Positions 1 through 11,422 of a stretch of 64,000 bases of DNA are shown piece after piece. Position 1 is the first letter of the stretch. Every line of letters starts with the position of its first letter. Under the pieces are notes generated by a model. That model saw nothing but the letters and a program-made list of their open reading frames with translations, was not told the DNA's origin and made no database searches. The stretch comes from Pseudomonas synxantha BG33R (GTDB lineage: Bacteria > Pseudomonadota > Gammaproteobacteria > Pseudomonadales > Pseudomonadaceae), in NCBI RefSeq assembly GCF_000263715.2, contig NZ_CM001514.1, positions 3,909,674-3,973,673 on the forward strand, read 5' to 3'. The translations under genes and the position numbers were made by a program.

Positions 1-367
1 TGCCGTGACCGTCCTTGAGGGATGCGCGCACGGTGGTGCCCAGGCTCGACTCTTCCAGTGTGTAATGCTCACCCGCCTTGAAGTGTTTGTATTCCACCCG
101 GCCCTGGCAGTCTTGCTGGTTGTCGTCGCCGGGTTCGTCTTCAAACAAGGTCACGTCCAGCCGATGGTCACCGGGGCTGACTTCAAAGTAGCGCCCGTCA
201 TCGACGCGTTTACCGTCAACCCGCTCGGCCATCAGGTCATTTGGCGCTTCCTCTTTCAGGCCGATCCAGGCTTGGCTCGGGTCAGCCTTGGGCAGCGGGC
301 CGGCGCAGGCCGAGAGCAACACAACAACGCTCAGCATAGGTATCAACAACAGGGTTTTCAGTGACAT
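1..367 (-). CDS. Small lipoprotein, partial (C-terminus off the left edge)
   Basis: Read on the minus strand from ATG at 367, with a GGAG site about 8 bases upstream. The first 22 residues form a lipoprotein signal (MSLKTLLLIPMLSVVVLLSA then Cys), so the mature protein would be acylated at the Cys and membrane-anchored. The remaining visible residues are hydrophilic and include an acidic stretch (EDEPGDDNQQD) and one further Cys. The frame stays open to the edge, at least 121 residues. No named family is recognised. It is divergent from the efflux operon at 572. A plus-strand reading frame of similar length over the same bases is a shadow: it has no ribosome site and no plausible protein character. 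Confidence 0.75.
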   Translation of the reverse strand, partial: MSLKTLLLIPMLSVVVLLSACAGPLPKADPSQAWIGLKEEAPNDLMAERVDGKRVDDGRYFEVSPGDHRLDVTLFEDEPGDDNQQDCQGRVEYKHFKAGEHYTLEESSLGTTVRASLKDGHG

Positions 368-571
368 GGCAGGGCTCCAAAGAACATCAAAAAAAGACGT
401 ATCCGATGGATGCCAAGCTTGAAGAGCCCGCGTTTGCGGAACAAATGAATACAAATGAAACGATCTTCAGCCATTACCTAAATCTTCCTTCACCTGGCTG
501 AAAGGTGCGTGTTAGGTGGGTCGGGCAAGACTGCCGGGGTTTGCAATCCTGCTCTTCTCGGAGACTCACGC

Positions 572-3500
572 ATGCTCGGGCTGGTAAAGACCGCACTGCA
601 AAAGCCGTACACGTTTATCGTGTTGGCTATATTCATCTGCATCATCGGGCCCATGGCGGCCCTGCGTACGCCCACCGATGTGTTTCCCGATATCGGCATA
701 CCCGTGGTCGCGGTGGTCTGGCAGTACAACGGCCTGTCCCCGGACGCCATGGCCGGCCGGGTGATATACACCTATGAACGCTCCTTGAGCACCACCGTCA
801 ACGATATCGAACATATCGAATCGCAATCATTGCCCGGCATGGGCATCGTCAAGATCTTCTTCCAGCCCGGCGTCGATATCCGCACCGCCAACGCCCAGGT
901 CACGGCGGTGTCGCAAACCGTGCTCAAGCAGATGCCACCTGGCATCACACCGCCGCTGATCCTCAACTACAGCGCCTCCACGGTGCCGATCCTGCAGATG
1001 GCCTTCTCCAGCCCGAGCCTTTCGGAAGCCAGGATCCGCGACCTGGTGCAGAACAATATCCGTCTGCCCCTGAGCGCCCTGCCCGGCCTGGCCATGCCCA
1101 CGCCGATGGGCGGCAAGCAGCGTCAGATCACCCTCGACCTCGACCCCCAGGCCCTGGCTGCCAAGGGCTTGTCGGCCCAGGACGTCGGCAATGCCCTGGC
1201 CTTGCAGAACCAGATCATCCCGGTGGGCACCGCCAAGCTGGGTTCCAACGAATACACGATCCTGCTCAACAACAGCCCCAAGGCCATCGATGAACTCAAT
1301 GACCTGCCGATCAAGACAGTCGACGGCGCAATCATCACCATCGGCCAAGTCGCCCATGTGCGCGACGGTTCGCCGCCGCAAACCAACATCGTGCGCGTTG
1401 ACGGCCATCGCGCGGTGCTGATGCCGGCGTTGAAGAACGGCAGCATCTCTACCCTGTCGATCATCGATGGCATCCGCCAGATGCTGCCACGCATCAACGA
1501 AACCCTGCCGCCTTCACTGAAAACCTCGCTGCTGGGTGATGCCTCGGTGTTCGTCAAGCAATCGGTGGGCAGCGTAGCCCAGGAAGGCATCATCGCCGCG
1601 CTGCTCACCAGTGCGATGATCCTGTTGTTTCTCGGCAGTTGGCGCTCGACCTTGATCATCGCCGCATCGATTCCGCTGGCAGTGCTCTCGGCCATCGCGC
1701 TGCTGGCGGTCAGCGGGCAAACCCTCAACGTGATGACTCTCGGCGGGCTGGCGTTGGCGGTGGGGATTCTGGTGGACGACGCCACAGTGACCATCGAAAA
1801 CATCAACTGGCACCTGGAACAAGGCAAGGCGGTGAACACTGCGATCCTCGACGGTGCCGCGCAAATCGTCGGCCCGGCGTTTGTCTCGCTGCTGTGCATC
1901 TGCATCGTGTTTGTGCCGATGTTTTTGCTGCAAGGCATCGCCGGTTATCTGTTCCGGCCAATGGCGCTGGCGGTGATCTTTGCCATGGCCAGTTCGTTCA
2001 TTCTCTCGCGCACCCTGGTGCCGACGCTGGCGATGTTCCTGCTCAAGCCGCATACGCCGGAGCAAGGCGTGGGGCATCATCCCGAAGATCAATTCATCAA
2101 CCATCATGAGGGTGAGCAACACGCGAAACCGCGCAATGCGCTGCTGCAATCGGTGCTGAATTTCCAACAGGGCTTTGAGCGTCACTTCTCCAATATCCGA
2201 GACACTTACCATGGCTTGCTGACGTTGGCGCTGGGGGCGCGCAAGCGCTTCATTGTCGGCTTCCTGGCCTGCGTAATCGCCTCATTCGCGTTGCTGCCAA
2301 GCCTGGGCCAGGACTTTTTCCCGGCCACCGATGCCGGTGCCCTCGCGCTGCATGTGCGCTTGCCGCTGGGCACGCGAATCGAGGAAAGCGCCGCTGCGTT
2401 CGATCGCATCGAAGCACGCATTCGCGAGGTCATCCCCGCCGACGAACTCGACACTATCGTCGACAATATCGGCATCCCGCTCAGCGGTATCGACATGGCC
2501 TACAGCAGCAGCGGCACCATCGGCCCTCAGGATGGCGATATCCAGGTCACCCTGAATAAGCACCACGCACCCACCGCCGACTACGTGAAAAAACTGCGTG
2601 AAGCCTTGCCGCAAAGTTTCCCCGGCAGCCACTTTGCGTTCCTGCCGGCAGACATCAGCAGCCAGATTCTCAACTTCGGCGCGCCGGCCCCTCTGGATGT
2701 GAAAATCTCCGGGCGCAGCGATGCAGAAAACCGCGCTTACGCCGTAGAACTCGAACGTCGCTTGCAACACGTACCAGGCATTGCCGACCTGCGTATCCAG
2801 CAGTCCACCGGTTACCCCTCCTTGCAGGTCGATGTCGACCGCCTGCGCGCCAACGGTTTGGGCATTACCGAAAAAGACGTCACCAACAGCATGGTCGCCT
2901 CCCTGGCCGGCAGCTCCCAGGTGGCACCGACCTTCTGGCTCAACCCGGCCAATGGCGTGTCCTATTCCATCGTCGCCGCCACCCCGCAGTACCGTCTCGA
3001 CAGCCTGCCATCACTGGAGGCCCTACCGGTGACCGGTGCCGATGGCCAATCGCAAATCCTCGGGGGCGTGGCGACCATCTCCCGCGTACAAAGCCCGGCG
3101 GTGGTCACCCACTACAACATCGAACCGACCCTGGACCTGTATGCCAACGTACAAGGTCGCGACCTGGGCGGCGTGGCCCGTGATGTGCAAAAAGTGCTGG
3201 ACGACACTGCATCCATGCGTCCCAAAGGCGCGACCATCAGCCTGCACGGGCAAATCGATGCGCTGCATGAGGCGTTCAGTGGTTTGAGCTTCGGACTGCT
3301 CGGCGCAGTGGTGCTGATCTACTTGCTGATCGTGGTCAACTTCCAGTCCTGGGCCGACCCCTTTGTGATCATCACGGCGTTACCGGCCGCACTGGCGGGG
3401 ATCGTGTGGATGCTGTTCCTCAGCGGCACCTCGTTATCGGTCCCGGCGCTCACCGGCGCCATCCTGTGCATGGGCGTGGCCACCGCCAACTCGATCCTGG

Positions 3501-3793
3501 TGGTGAGCTTCTGCCGTGAACGCCTGGCCGAACATGGCGACGCGTTGAAAGCCGCCATGGAAGCCGGTTACACGCGCTTTCGCCCAGTGTGCATGACCGC
3601 CCTGGCAATGATCATCGGCATGTTGCCCCTGGCGCTGTCCGAGGAGCAAAACGCGCCGCTGGGTCGCGCCGTTATCGGCGGTTTGATCTTCGCCACCATC
3701 GCCACTCTGTTGTTTGTACCCGTGGTCTTCAGCCTGGTCCACGGCCGTCACCCTACTCGCGCAATTGCTGGAGAAACGCCCCATGTCGTCTGA
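572..3793 (+). CDS. RND efflux pump inner-membrane subunit
   Basis: Proton-driven resistance-nodulation-division transporter (AcrB/MexB superfamily), 1,073 residues, the usual length. It would sit in the inner membrane and move substrates into the channel made with the next two products. The start is ATG 572, preceded by GGAG at 560-563; an in-frame ATG at 509 would add 21 residues unlike the family. The N-terminus (VKTALQKPYTFIVLAIFI) is the first membrane helix. The paired aspartates of helix 4 (GILVDDATVTIEN, near residue 402) needed for proton relay are present, and a second helix bundle follows near residue 925. The order pump, adaptor, outer-membrane factor differs from the commoner adaptor-first order. 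Substrate cannot be told; the charged helix-4 motif of metal exporters is not evident. Confidence 0.93.
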   Translation: MLGLVKTALQKPYTFIVLAIFICIIGPMAALRTPTDVFPDIGIPVVAVVWQYNGLSPDAMAGRVIYTYERSLSTTVNDIEHIESQSLPGMGIVKIFFQPGVDIRTANAQVTAVSQTVLKQMPPGITPPLILNYSASTVPILQMAFSSPSLSEARIRDLVQNNIRLPLSALPGLAMPTPMGGKQRQITLDLDPQALAAKGLSAQDVGNALALQNQIIPVGTAKLGSNEYTILLNNSPKAIDELNDLPIKTVDGAIITIGQVAHVRDGSPPQTNIVRVDGHRAVLMPALKNGSISTLSIIDGIRQMLPRINETLPPSLKTSLLGDASVFVKQSVGSVAQEGIIAALLTSAMILLFLGSWRSTLIIAASIPLAVLSAIALLAVSGQTLNVMTLGGLALAVGILVDDATVTIENINWHLEQGKAVNTAILDGAAQIVGPAFVSLLCICIVFVPMFLLQGIAGYLFRPMALAVIFAMASSFILSRTLVPTLAMFLLKPHTPEQGVGHHPEDQFINHHEGEQHAKPRNALLQSVLNFQQGFERHFSNIRDTYHGLLTLALGARKRFIVGFLACVIASFALLPSLGQDFFPATDAGALALHVRLPLGTRIEESAAAFDRIEARIREVIPADELDTIVDNIGIPLSGIDMAYSSSGTIGPQDGDIQVTLNKHHAPTADYVKKLREALPQSFPGSHFAFLPADISSQILNFGAPAPLDVKISGRSDAENRAYAVELERRLQHVPGIADLRIQQSTGYPSLQVDVDRLRANGLGITEKDVTNSMVASLAGSSQVAPTFWLNPANGVSYSIVAATPQYRLDSLPSLEALPVTGADGQSQILGGVATISRVQSPAVVTHYNIEPTLDLYANVQGRDLGGVARDVQKVLDDTASMRPKGATISLHGQIDALHEAFSGLSFGLLGAVVLIYLLIVVNFQSWADPFVIITALPAALAGIVWMLFLSGTSLSVPALTGAILCMGVATANSILVVSFCRERLAEHGDALKAAMEAGYTRFRPVCMTALAMIIGMLPLALSEEQNAPLGRAVIGGLIFATIATLLFVPVVFSLVHGRHPTRAIAGETPHVV

Positions 3794-4952
3794 TCACAAA
3801 CCCTCGCGCAAGCGTCTGATGCTGATGGGTGTCGGCGGCCTGACCCTCGCTGCCCTGCTGGTCGCCAGCGGCTTGCACGCCCGCACGCTGCACGAGCGAT
3901 CTGTCGCTGCCTGGACCGAAACGGCGGCCATTCCCCAAGTGATGGTGTTGCAACCCCAACAGAACACTGCCGGCGATACGCTGCGCTTGCCGGCGCACCT
4001 GGAAGCCTGGAGCACAGCGCCGATCCATGCGCGGGTCAGCGGCTATCTGAAAGACTGGAAAGTGGATATGGGCACGCAGGTCAAGGCCGGGCAAATCCTC
4101 GCCGAAATCGACAGCCCTGACCTCGACCAGCAACTGGCGCAGACTCACGCACGGCTGATTCAGGAACAGGCCAATGCACGTCTGGCAGCCACCACTGCCA
4201 CGCGCTGGCAACACCTGTTGGCGAGCCATTCAGTGTCGCGTCAGGAAGCCGATGAAAAAACCTCGAACGCCGCCGCGACCACAGCCAATGCCGAGGCTGC
4301 CGCAGCGGACTACGCTCGCTTGTCAGCATTGGAGGGCTACAAAACCCTGCGTGCGCCATTCGCTGGCACCATCACTGCGCGGCATACCGATATCGGTCAG
4401 TTGATCAAAGCCGATACCGACAGCGATCTAGCGCTGTTCACCCTGGCCGACACTCACCAACTGCGCCTGTATGTGCCGGTGCCGCAGAACTACGCGGCAG
4501 TGATCCATCCGGGCCTGGAAGCCGAGTTGACGGTGCCTGAGCACCCAGGCGAACACTTCAAGGCGCGCCTGATCGGTGACTCCACCGCCATCGACCGCCG
4601 CTCCGGCACCCTGCTCGCCCAGTTCGTCGTCGACAACCCCAGCGGTGAATTGCTACCGGGCGACTACGCCGAAGCCAGCCTGCCGATTCCGGCCGATACT
4701 CACGGCGTGAGCATCCCGGCCAGCGCCTTGATCTTCCGCGCCCAGGGTACGCAAGTGGCGGTGTTGGATGGGCAGAATCATGTGCACCTGCAAGACATCC
4801 ACATCGGTCTGGACCTGGGCGAGCGCCTGGTGATCGACCAGGGTTTGAAAGCCACCGACCACATCATCGACAACCCGCCCGATGCCTTGCGCGAAGGCGA
4901 CCCGGTGCAACTGGCCGACGCCGCCGGAGGTGCCCATGCGCCCAAGGCTTAA
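3783..4952 (+). CDS. RND efflux periplasmic adaptor (membrane fusion protein)
   Basis: HlyD/AcrA-type adaptor, 389 residues, joining the pump encoded just upstream to the outer-membrane channel. Start ATG 3783 overlaps the pump stop by 11 bases, implying coupled translation. Residues 10-27 form an uncleaved or signal-type hydrophobic helix. A lipoyl-like half-motif (VSGYLKDWKVDMGTQVKAGQ) lies near residues 83-102, then an alpha-helical hairpin rich in Ala/Gln, then the second lipoyl half (YKTLRAPFAGTITARHTDIG) and beta-barrel. The gene end overlaps the next gene by 17 bases. Confidence 0.92.
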   Translation: MSSDHKPSRKRLMLMGVGGLTLAALLVASGLHARTLHERSVAAWTETAAIPQVMVLQPQQNTAGDTLRLPAHLEAWSTAPIHARVSGYLKDWKVDMGTQVKAGQILAEIDSPDLDQQLAQTHARLIQEQANARLAATTATRWQHLLASHSVSRQEADEKTSNAAATTANAEAAAADYARLSALEGYKTLRAPFAGTITARHTDIGQLIKADTDSDLALFTLADTHQLRLYVPVPQNYAAVIHPGLEAELTVPEHPGEHFKARLIGDSTAIDRRSGTLLAQFVVDNPSGELLPGDYAEASLPIPADTHGVSIPASALIFRAQGTQVAVLDGQNHVHLQDIHIGLDLGERLVIDQGLKATDHIIDNPPDALREGDPVQLADAAGGAHAPKA

Positions 4953-6354
4953 ACCGCTCGCGGCGTTGATACTGCTGGCGTTGCAGGGTTGCTCAATGGC
5001 ACCGACCTATACCGCGCCGTCGATTGACCTGCCCGCCCACTACCGCGAACAGACCAGCGACGGCCCATGGCACAGCGCGCAACCGTCCGATCAGTTGGTG
5101 ACCCAGTGGTGGCAACTCTATAACGATCCAACGTTGAACAAGCTGCAGCAGCAATTGCTCAACAGCAACCCGGACCTGGCTGCGGCACTGGCGCACTTCG
5201 ATGCCTCCCAGGCGTATGCCAGCCAGTTGCACGCCGGGCTGTTCCCGCAAATCAGCGCCAGCGCACAGCCGCAGCGCCAACGGCAATCGGACGCGAGACC
5301 GTTGCGCGGCACAACGCAGCCGTCGGTGTACAACAGCAACATTGCCGGGTTTTCGTTGAGCTACGACCTGGACCTGTGGGGCAAGATCCGCAATCAGGTC
5401 GCGGCCGGTGACGCTCAGGCGCAAGCGTCAGGCGATGACTTGGCGGTGGCGCGCCTGAGCCTGCAACGGCAGTTGACGACGTTATATGTGCAACTCAATG
5501 GCCTGGATGCACAGAGCCGAATACTCGACAGCTCGCTGGAGGATTTCAGCCAGGCGCTGCAACTGACGCGCAGTCGCTACGAAGGCCAGATTGCCTCGGA
5601 ACTGGACCTGACCCGCGCGCAAAATCAACTGGCCGAGGCCAAGGCGCAGCGGGATGAGGTGCGTGGGCAACGCAACCTGACCGAGCATGCAATCGGCGAG
5701 TTGGTGGGCGTGGCGGCCAGTGACTTTTCATTGCCGCCCAGCCCGCAGTTGATGGCCTTGCCAAGGATTCCATCGCAGTTGCCAAGCCACTTGCTGCAAC
5801 GTCGCCCGGACATCGCCGCGGCTGAACGCCGGGTGTTTGCGGCCAACGCAAATATCGGCGTAGCCAAGGCGGCGTGGTATCCGGATTTCAGCCTGACCGG
5901 GTTGATAGGCGGGCAGACGCAAGGCGTCGGTAATCTGCTGTCAGCTGGCAATCGCTATTGGGCGTTGGGGCCGCTGGTGAACCTGCCGATCTTTGATGGC
6001 GGGCGGTTGAGTGCCAATGAACGCCAGGCCAAGGCCGAGTTTGAAGAGGCGTCGGCGCAATACCGTAGCCATGTGTTGCAAGCCGTACGAGAGGTAGAGG
6101 ACAACCTGGGGCAACTGAGGGACTTGCAGCAGCAAGCCCAGGATGAACAGGCGGCGGCGCAGGCGGCGCAACATACCCAGGCGTTGGCGATGAACAGCTA
6201 TCAGGCGGGGGCGGTGAGTTATCTGGATGTGGTCACCGCACAAACGGCGGCGCTACAGGCGCAGCGCACATTGCAGGCCGTACAGACGCGGCAGCTGGTG
6301 GCAAGTGTGGGGCTTTTGACCGCCCTCGGCGGTGGCTGGCAACCTGGCGCCTGA
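4936..6354 (+). CDS. RND outer-membrane factor, NodT family lipoprotein
   Basis: TolC/OprM-type outer-membrane channel, 472 residues, third gene of the efflux operon. The start ATG 4936 lies inside the adaptor gene; an earlier in-frame start would spoil the lipoprotein signal (LILLALQGC, Cys near 18). Two repeated coiled-coil/beta-strand halves typical of the family are visible, with YDLDLWGKIRNQVAAGDAQA in the first and PDFSLTGLIGGQTQG in the second. It would form the trimeric exit duct. A single REP element follows directly, and the next gene is convergent. Confidence 0.93.
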   Translation: MRPRLKPLAALILLALQGCSMAPTYTAPSIDLPAHYREQTSDGPWHSAQPSDQLVTQWWQLYNDPTLNKLQQQLLNSNPDLAAALAHFDASQAYASQLHAGLFPQISASAQPQRQRQSDARPLRGTTQPSVYNSNIAGFSLSYDLDLWGKIRNQVAAGDAQAQASGDDLAVARLSLQRQLTTLYVQLNGLDAQSRILDSSLEDFSQALQLTRSRYEGQIASELDLTRAQNQLAEAKAQRDEVRGQRNLTEHAIGELVGVAASDFSLPPSPQLMALPRIPSQLPSHLLQRRPDIAAAERRVFAANANIGVAKAAWYPDFSLTGLIGGQTQGVGNLLSAGNRYWALGPLVNLPIFDGGRLSANERQAKAEFEEASAQYRSHVLQAVREVEDNLGQLRDLQQQAQDEQAAAQAAQHTQALAMNSYQAGAVSYLDVVTAQTAALQAQRTLQAVQTRQLVASVGLLTALGGGWQPGA

Positions 6355-6367
6355 CGTCAATACCGCA

Positions 6368-6392
6368 ATCGGGAGCAAGCCCCCTCCCACAT
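6368..6392. repeat. Single REP element
   Basis: One copy of the Pseudomonas REP core (CGGGAGCAAGCCCCCTCCCA) between two convergent genes. No inverted partner is seen within 100 bases. It may help end transcription from both sides. Confidence 0.75.
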
Positions 6393-6394
6393 TT

Positions 6395-7666
6395 TCAACC
6401 GCTGGCGATGGCGGCCGAGGCTGCCACCATGGCGCGCAACAACACCGCACACCCCGCCGCCAGATCATCCGGCGCGGCATTTTCGATTTCGTTATGGCTG
6501 ATGCCACCTTCACACGGCACGAAGATCATCCCCGCCGGGCCAAGCTCGGCGACGAAGATTGCGTCGTGCCCTGCCCCGCTGACAATGTCCATATTCGACA
6601 GCCCCAAGCCATTGGCCGCATCGCGCACGGCATCGACGCAACCTTTGTCGAAGTACAGCGGCGGGAAGTCGGCGGTGGGTTCCATCTCGTAACTCAGCCC
6701 GTGTTTGGCACAGGTGTCTTCAATCACCTGGCGCACCTGGGCAATCATCGAGTCCAGTCGTGCTGGCTCTAAATGACGGAAATCCAGGGTCATGCGTACC
6801 TCCCCCGGAATCACGTTGCGCGACCCTGGATACGCTTGCAGGCAACCCACCGTGCCACAGGCGTGCGGCTGATGCTCCAGCGCCGCCGCATTCACCGCCG
6901 CCACCACCACCGCCGCGCCCACCAGGGCATCCTTGCGCAGGTGCATCGGCGTCGGGCCGGCGTGGGCTTCGACACCGCGCAGTTTGAGGTCGAACCACTT
7001 TTGCCCGAGGGCGCCGAGTACCACGCCGATGATTTTCTTTTCATCCTCAAGAATCGGCCCTTGCTCGATGTGCGCCTCGAAATAGGCGCCAACCTTATGC
7101 CCGCTCTCGGGGCGCGTCCCGGCATAGCCGATGGCATTCAACGCATCGCCGACGCTGACGCCGTCCGCATCGACCTTGGCCAGGGTATCGGCCAGGCTGA
7201 ATTTTTCGGCGAACACGCCGGAGCCCATCATGCAGGGTGGAAACCGCGAACCTTCCTCGTTGGTCCACACCACCACTTCCAACGGCGCCTCGGTTTCAAT
7301 CTTGAGATCGTTAAGGGTGCGCAACACTTCCACCCCCGCCAGTACACCGAAGCAACCGTCGAACTTGCCGCCGGTAGGCTGGGTATCGATATGGCTGCCG
7401 GTCATCACCGGCGGCAGGTCCGCGTTGCGCCCTGGACGGCGGGCGAAGATATTGCCGATACCGTCGATGCTCACGGTACAGCCGGCCTCTTCGCACCACT
7501 GCACGAAGAGATCGCGGGCCTTGCGGTCAAGGTCGGTAAGGGCCAGGCGACACACCCCGCCCTTGGGGGTGGCGCCGAGCCTGGCCAGGTCCATCAGCGA
7601 CTGCCACAGGCGGTCGCGGTTGATGTGCTGATGGGTCGATTGCAGAACGTCGAGGGCAGCGTTCAT
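6395..7666 (-). CDS. Zn-dependent M20 amidohydrolase (N-carbamoyl-amino-acid hydrolase / beta-ureidopropionase type)
   Basis: 423 residues, family length. It likely hydrolyses N-carbamoyl-beta-alanine or a related carbamoyl amino acid, the last step of reductive pyrimidine breakdown, releasing CO2, ammonia and the amino acid. Metal-site motifs of the M20 carbamoylase/allantoate amidohydrolase group are visible: GSHIDTQPTGGKFDG (His92, Asp103), TNEEGSRF (Glu137-Glu138) and EAHIEQGP near residue 197. ATG at 7666 has GGAG 7 bases upstream. It lies downstream of the NCS1 permease on the same strand, with a REPIN between them, and beside the dihydropyrimidinase and dehydrogenase genes, which argues for the pyrimidine role over allantoate. 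Exact substrate is inferred from context. Confidence 0.88.
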   Translation of the reverse strand: MNAALDVLQSTHQHINRDRLWQSLMDLARLGATPKGGVCRLALTDLDRKARDLFVQWCEEAGCTVSIDGIGNIFARRPGRNADLPPVMTGSHIDTQPTGGKFDGCFGVLAGVEVLRTLNDLKIETEAPLEVVVWTNEEGSRFPPCMMGSGVFAEKFSLADTLAKVDADGVSVGDALNAIGYAGTRPESGHKVGAYFEAHIEQGPILEDEKKIIGVVLGALGQKWFDLKLRGVEAHAGPTPMHLRKDALVGAAVVVAAVNAAALEHQPHACGTVGCLQAYPGSRNVIPGEVRMTLDFRHLEPARLDSMIAQVRQVIEDTCAKHGLSYEMEPTADFPPLYFDKGCVDAVRDAANGLGLSNMDIVSGAGHDAIFVAELGPAGMIFVPCEGGISHNEIENAAPDDLAAGCAVLLRAMVAASAAIASG

Positions 7667-7720
7667 GGGGATCTCCTCAGGCTGTATTTCTTATGATTGG
7701 AACAGGTGGCACGCGATCCA

Positions 7721-7811
7721 ATGTGAGAGGGGACTTGCTCCCGACAGCAGTGGCCGAGTCGATATATGCATGACTGATACACCGCCATCGGGGGCAAGCC
7801 CCTCCCACATT
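7721..7811. repeat. REPIN (inverted REP pair)
   Basis: Two REP cores in opposite orientation (left arm GTGAGAGGGGACTTGCTCCC, right arm GGGGGCAAGCCCCTCCCACA) separated by about 45 bases, in the gap between the carbamoylase and permease genes. The pair can fold into one long hairpin. Confidence 0.8.
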
Positions 7812-7819
7812 GACCGCGT

Positions 7820-9307
7820 TCACAAGGATGATTTGGCTACGGCCGGGTTGATACCGCGCTTGGCATTGAGCCCGTAATACAACACCCCGCCCAACGCCGA
7901 ACCGGTAAACCAGCCATAGCTGTAAAACCAACTGAACGCATCGCTGCCCAGCGACAACAGGGTCAGCACCACCGGCACGCCAAAGGCGATGAAACCACTC
8001 CAGTTCCACGCCGGGTACACGTCATCACGGTAAAGTCCTGCCAGGTCCAGTTGCTGTTTGCGGGTGATGAAGTAGTCCACCACCATGATCCCGGCAATCG
8101 GGCCCAGCAGGCTCGAATAGCCGAGCAACCAATTGGAGTAGACGGTCTCCAGGCTGACATCGGAAACGATCAACCCAAGCTTTTTCAGCAGCTCATGGGC
8201 CATCAGCGCCAGCCCTACCAGCCCGGTCAGGATCACCGCGGTGGTACGGTTGATCAGCTTGGGCGCGATGTTCTGGAAGTCGTTGGTGGGCGAAACGATG
8301 TTCGCCGCGGTGTTGGTGGACAAGGTGGCGACGATGATCAGCGCCATCGCCACTGCCACCCACACCGGGCTCTGGATATGGCCGATCAGGGTCACTGGGT
8401 CGGAGACGCTGACGCCCACCAGTTTGACCGAGGCGGCGGTCATGATCACGCCGAGGGCGGCGAACAGGAACATGGTCAGCGGCAGGCCGAAGATCTGCCC
8501 GAGAATCTGGTCTTTCTGGCTCTTGGCGTAGCGGCTGAAGTCGGGAATGTTCAGCGACAAGGTGGCCCAGAAGCCTACCATCGCGGTCAGACCCGCCATG
8601 AAATAGCCGGTGAGGCTTGCGCCTTCAGGGCGTTTGGGTGGGATCGCCATCAGCTCGCTGAGGGACACATTCGGCATCGCCCACACCAGCAGGCCGATAC
8701 CTACCGCCACCAACAACGGCGCCGACAGGGTTTCCAGGCGCTTGATCGACTCGGCACCGCGCAACACCACCCACAGGTTCAGGCACCAGAAAATCATGAA
8801 GCCAATCACTTCACCAGTACCACCCAGCGACTTCCAACCCTCGAAAATCGAACCGAGAAACAGGTGAATCGCCAACCCGCCAAACATCGTCTGGATACCA
8901 AACCAGCCGCAGGCCACCAACGCGCGAATCAGGCACGGCACGTTGGAACCGAGAATGCCGAATGACGAGCGCAACAGCACCGGAAACGGGATGCCGTACT
9001 TGGTGCCGGGAAACGCGTTGAGCGTCAGCGGGATCAACACCACGATATTGGCCAGCAGGATCGCTATCAGCGCCTCGCCCACCGACAAGCCGAAATACGC
9101 GGTGAGTACCCCGCCCAGGGTGTAGGTCGGCACGCAAATCGACATGCCGACCCACAATGCGGTGATGTGCCATTTGTTCCAGGTGCGCTCATGCACCTTG
9201 GTGGGTGCCATGTCATGGTTGTAGCGAGGGCTGTCGAGGACGTCGGGGCCGGCGTCGAGTTCGTACAGGCCGTTGCGCTCGATGACTTGCGATCTGTTCT
9301 GTTGCAT
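7820..9307 (-). CDS. NCS1-family nucleobase/hydantoin:cation symporter
   Basis: 495 residues, about 12 membrane helices, NCS1 family (Mhp1/cytosine permease type). N-terminal signature NKWHITALWVGMSICVPTYT and the following glycine-rich helix match the family. It would bring uracil, thymine, a dihydropyrimidine or a hydantoin across the inner membrane using a sodium or proton gradient. It is transcribed toward the carbamoylase gene and away from the dihydropyrimidinase gene, so the two halves of the catabolic cluster diverge from the 593-base gap to its right. Substrate is inferred from neighbours. Confidence 0.9.
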   Translation of the reverse strand: MQQNRSQVIERNGLYELDAGPDVLDSPRYNHDMAPTKVHERTWNKWHITALWVGMSICVPTYTLGGVLTAYFGLSVGEALIAILLANIVVLIPLTLNAFPGTKYGIPFPVLLRSSFGILGSNVPCLIRALVACGWFGIQTMFGGLAIHLFLGSIFEGWKSLGGTGEVIGFMIFWCLNLWVVLRGAESIKRLETLSAPLLVAVGIGLLVWAMPNVSLSELMAIPPKRPEGASLTGYFMAGLTAMVGFWATLSLNIPDFSRYAKSQKDQILGQIFGLPLTMFLFAALGVIMTAASVKLVGVSVSDPVTLIGHIQSPVWVAVAMALIIVATLSTNTAANIVSPTNDFQNIAPKLINRTTAVILTGLVGLALMAHELLKKLGLIVSDVSLETVYSNWLLGYSSLLGPIAGIMVVDYFITRKQQLDLAGLYRDDVYPAWNWSGFIAFGVPVVLTLLSLGSDAFSWFYSYGWFTGSALGGVLYYGLNAKRGINPAVAKSSL

Positions 9308-11340
<2,033 letters not shown>

Positions 11341-11422
11341 ACCCGCGATCGGGGGCAGCACAGGCAACAAAAAAACCAATGCCCATCAGAGGCAGCACCT
11401 CAATAACCGTGAGGCCAATACC

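Noticed and set aside
5..364. 119-codon plus-strand frame at the left edge
   Set aside because: No ribosome site; the minus strand over the same bases gives a lipoprotein with a clear signal and GGAG site.
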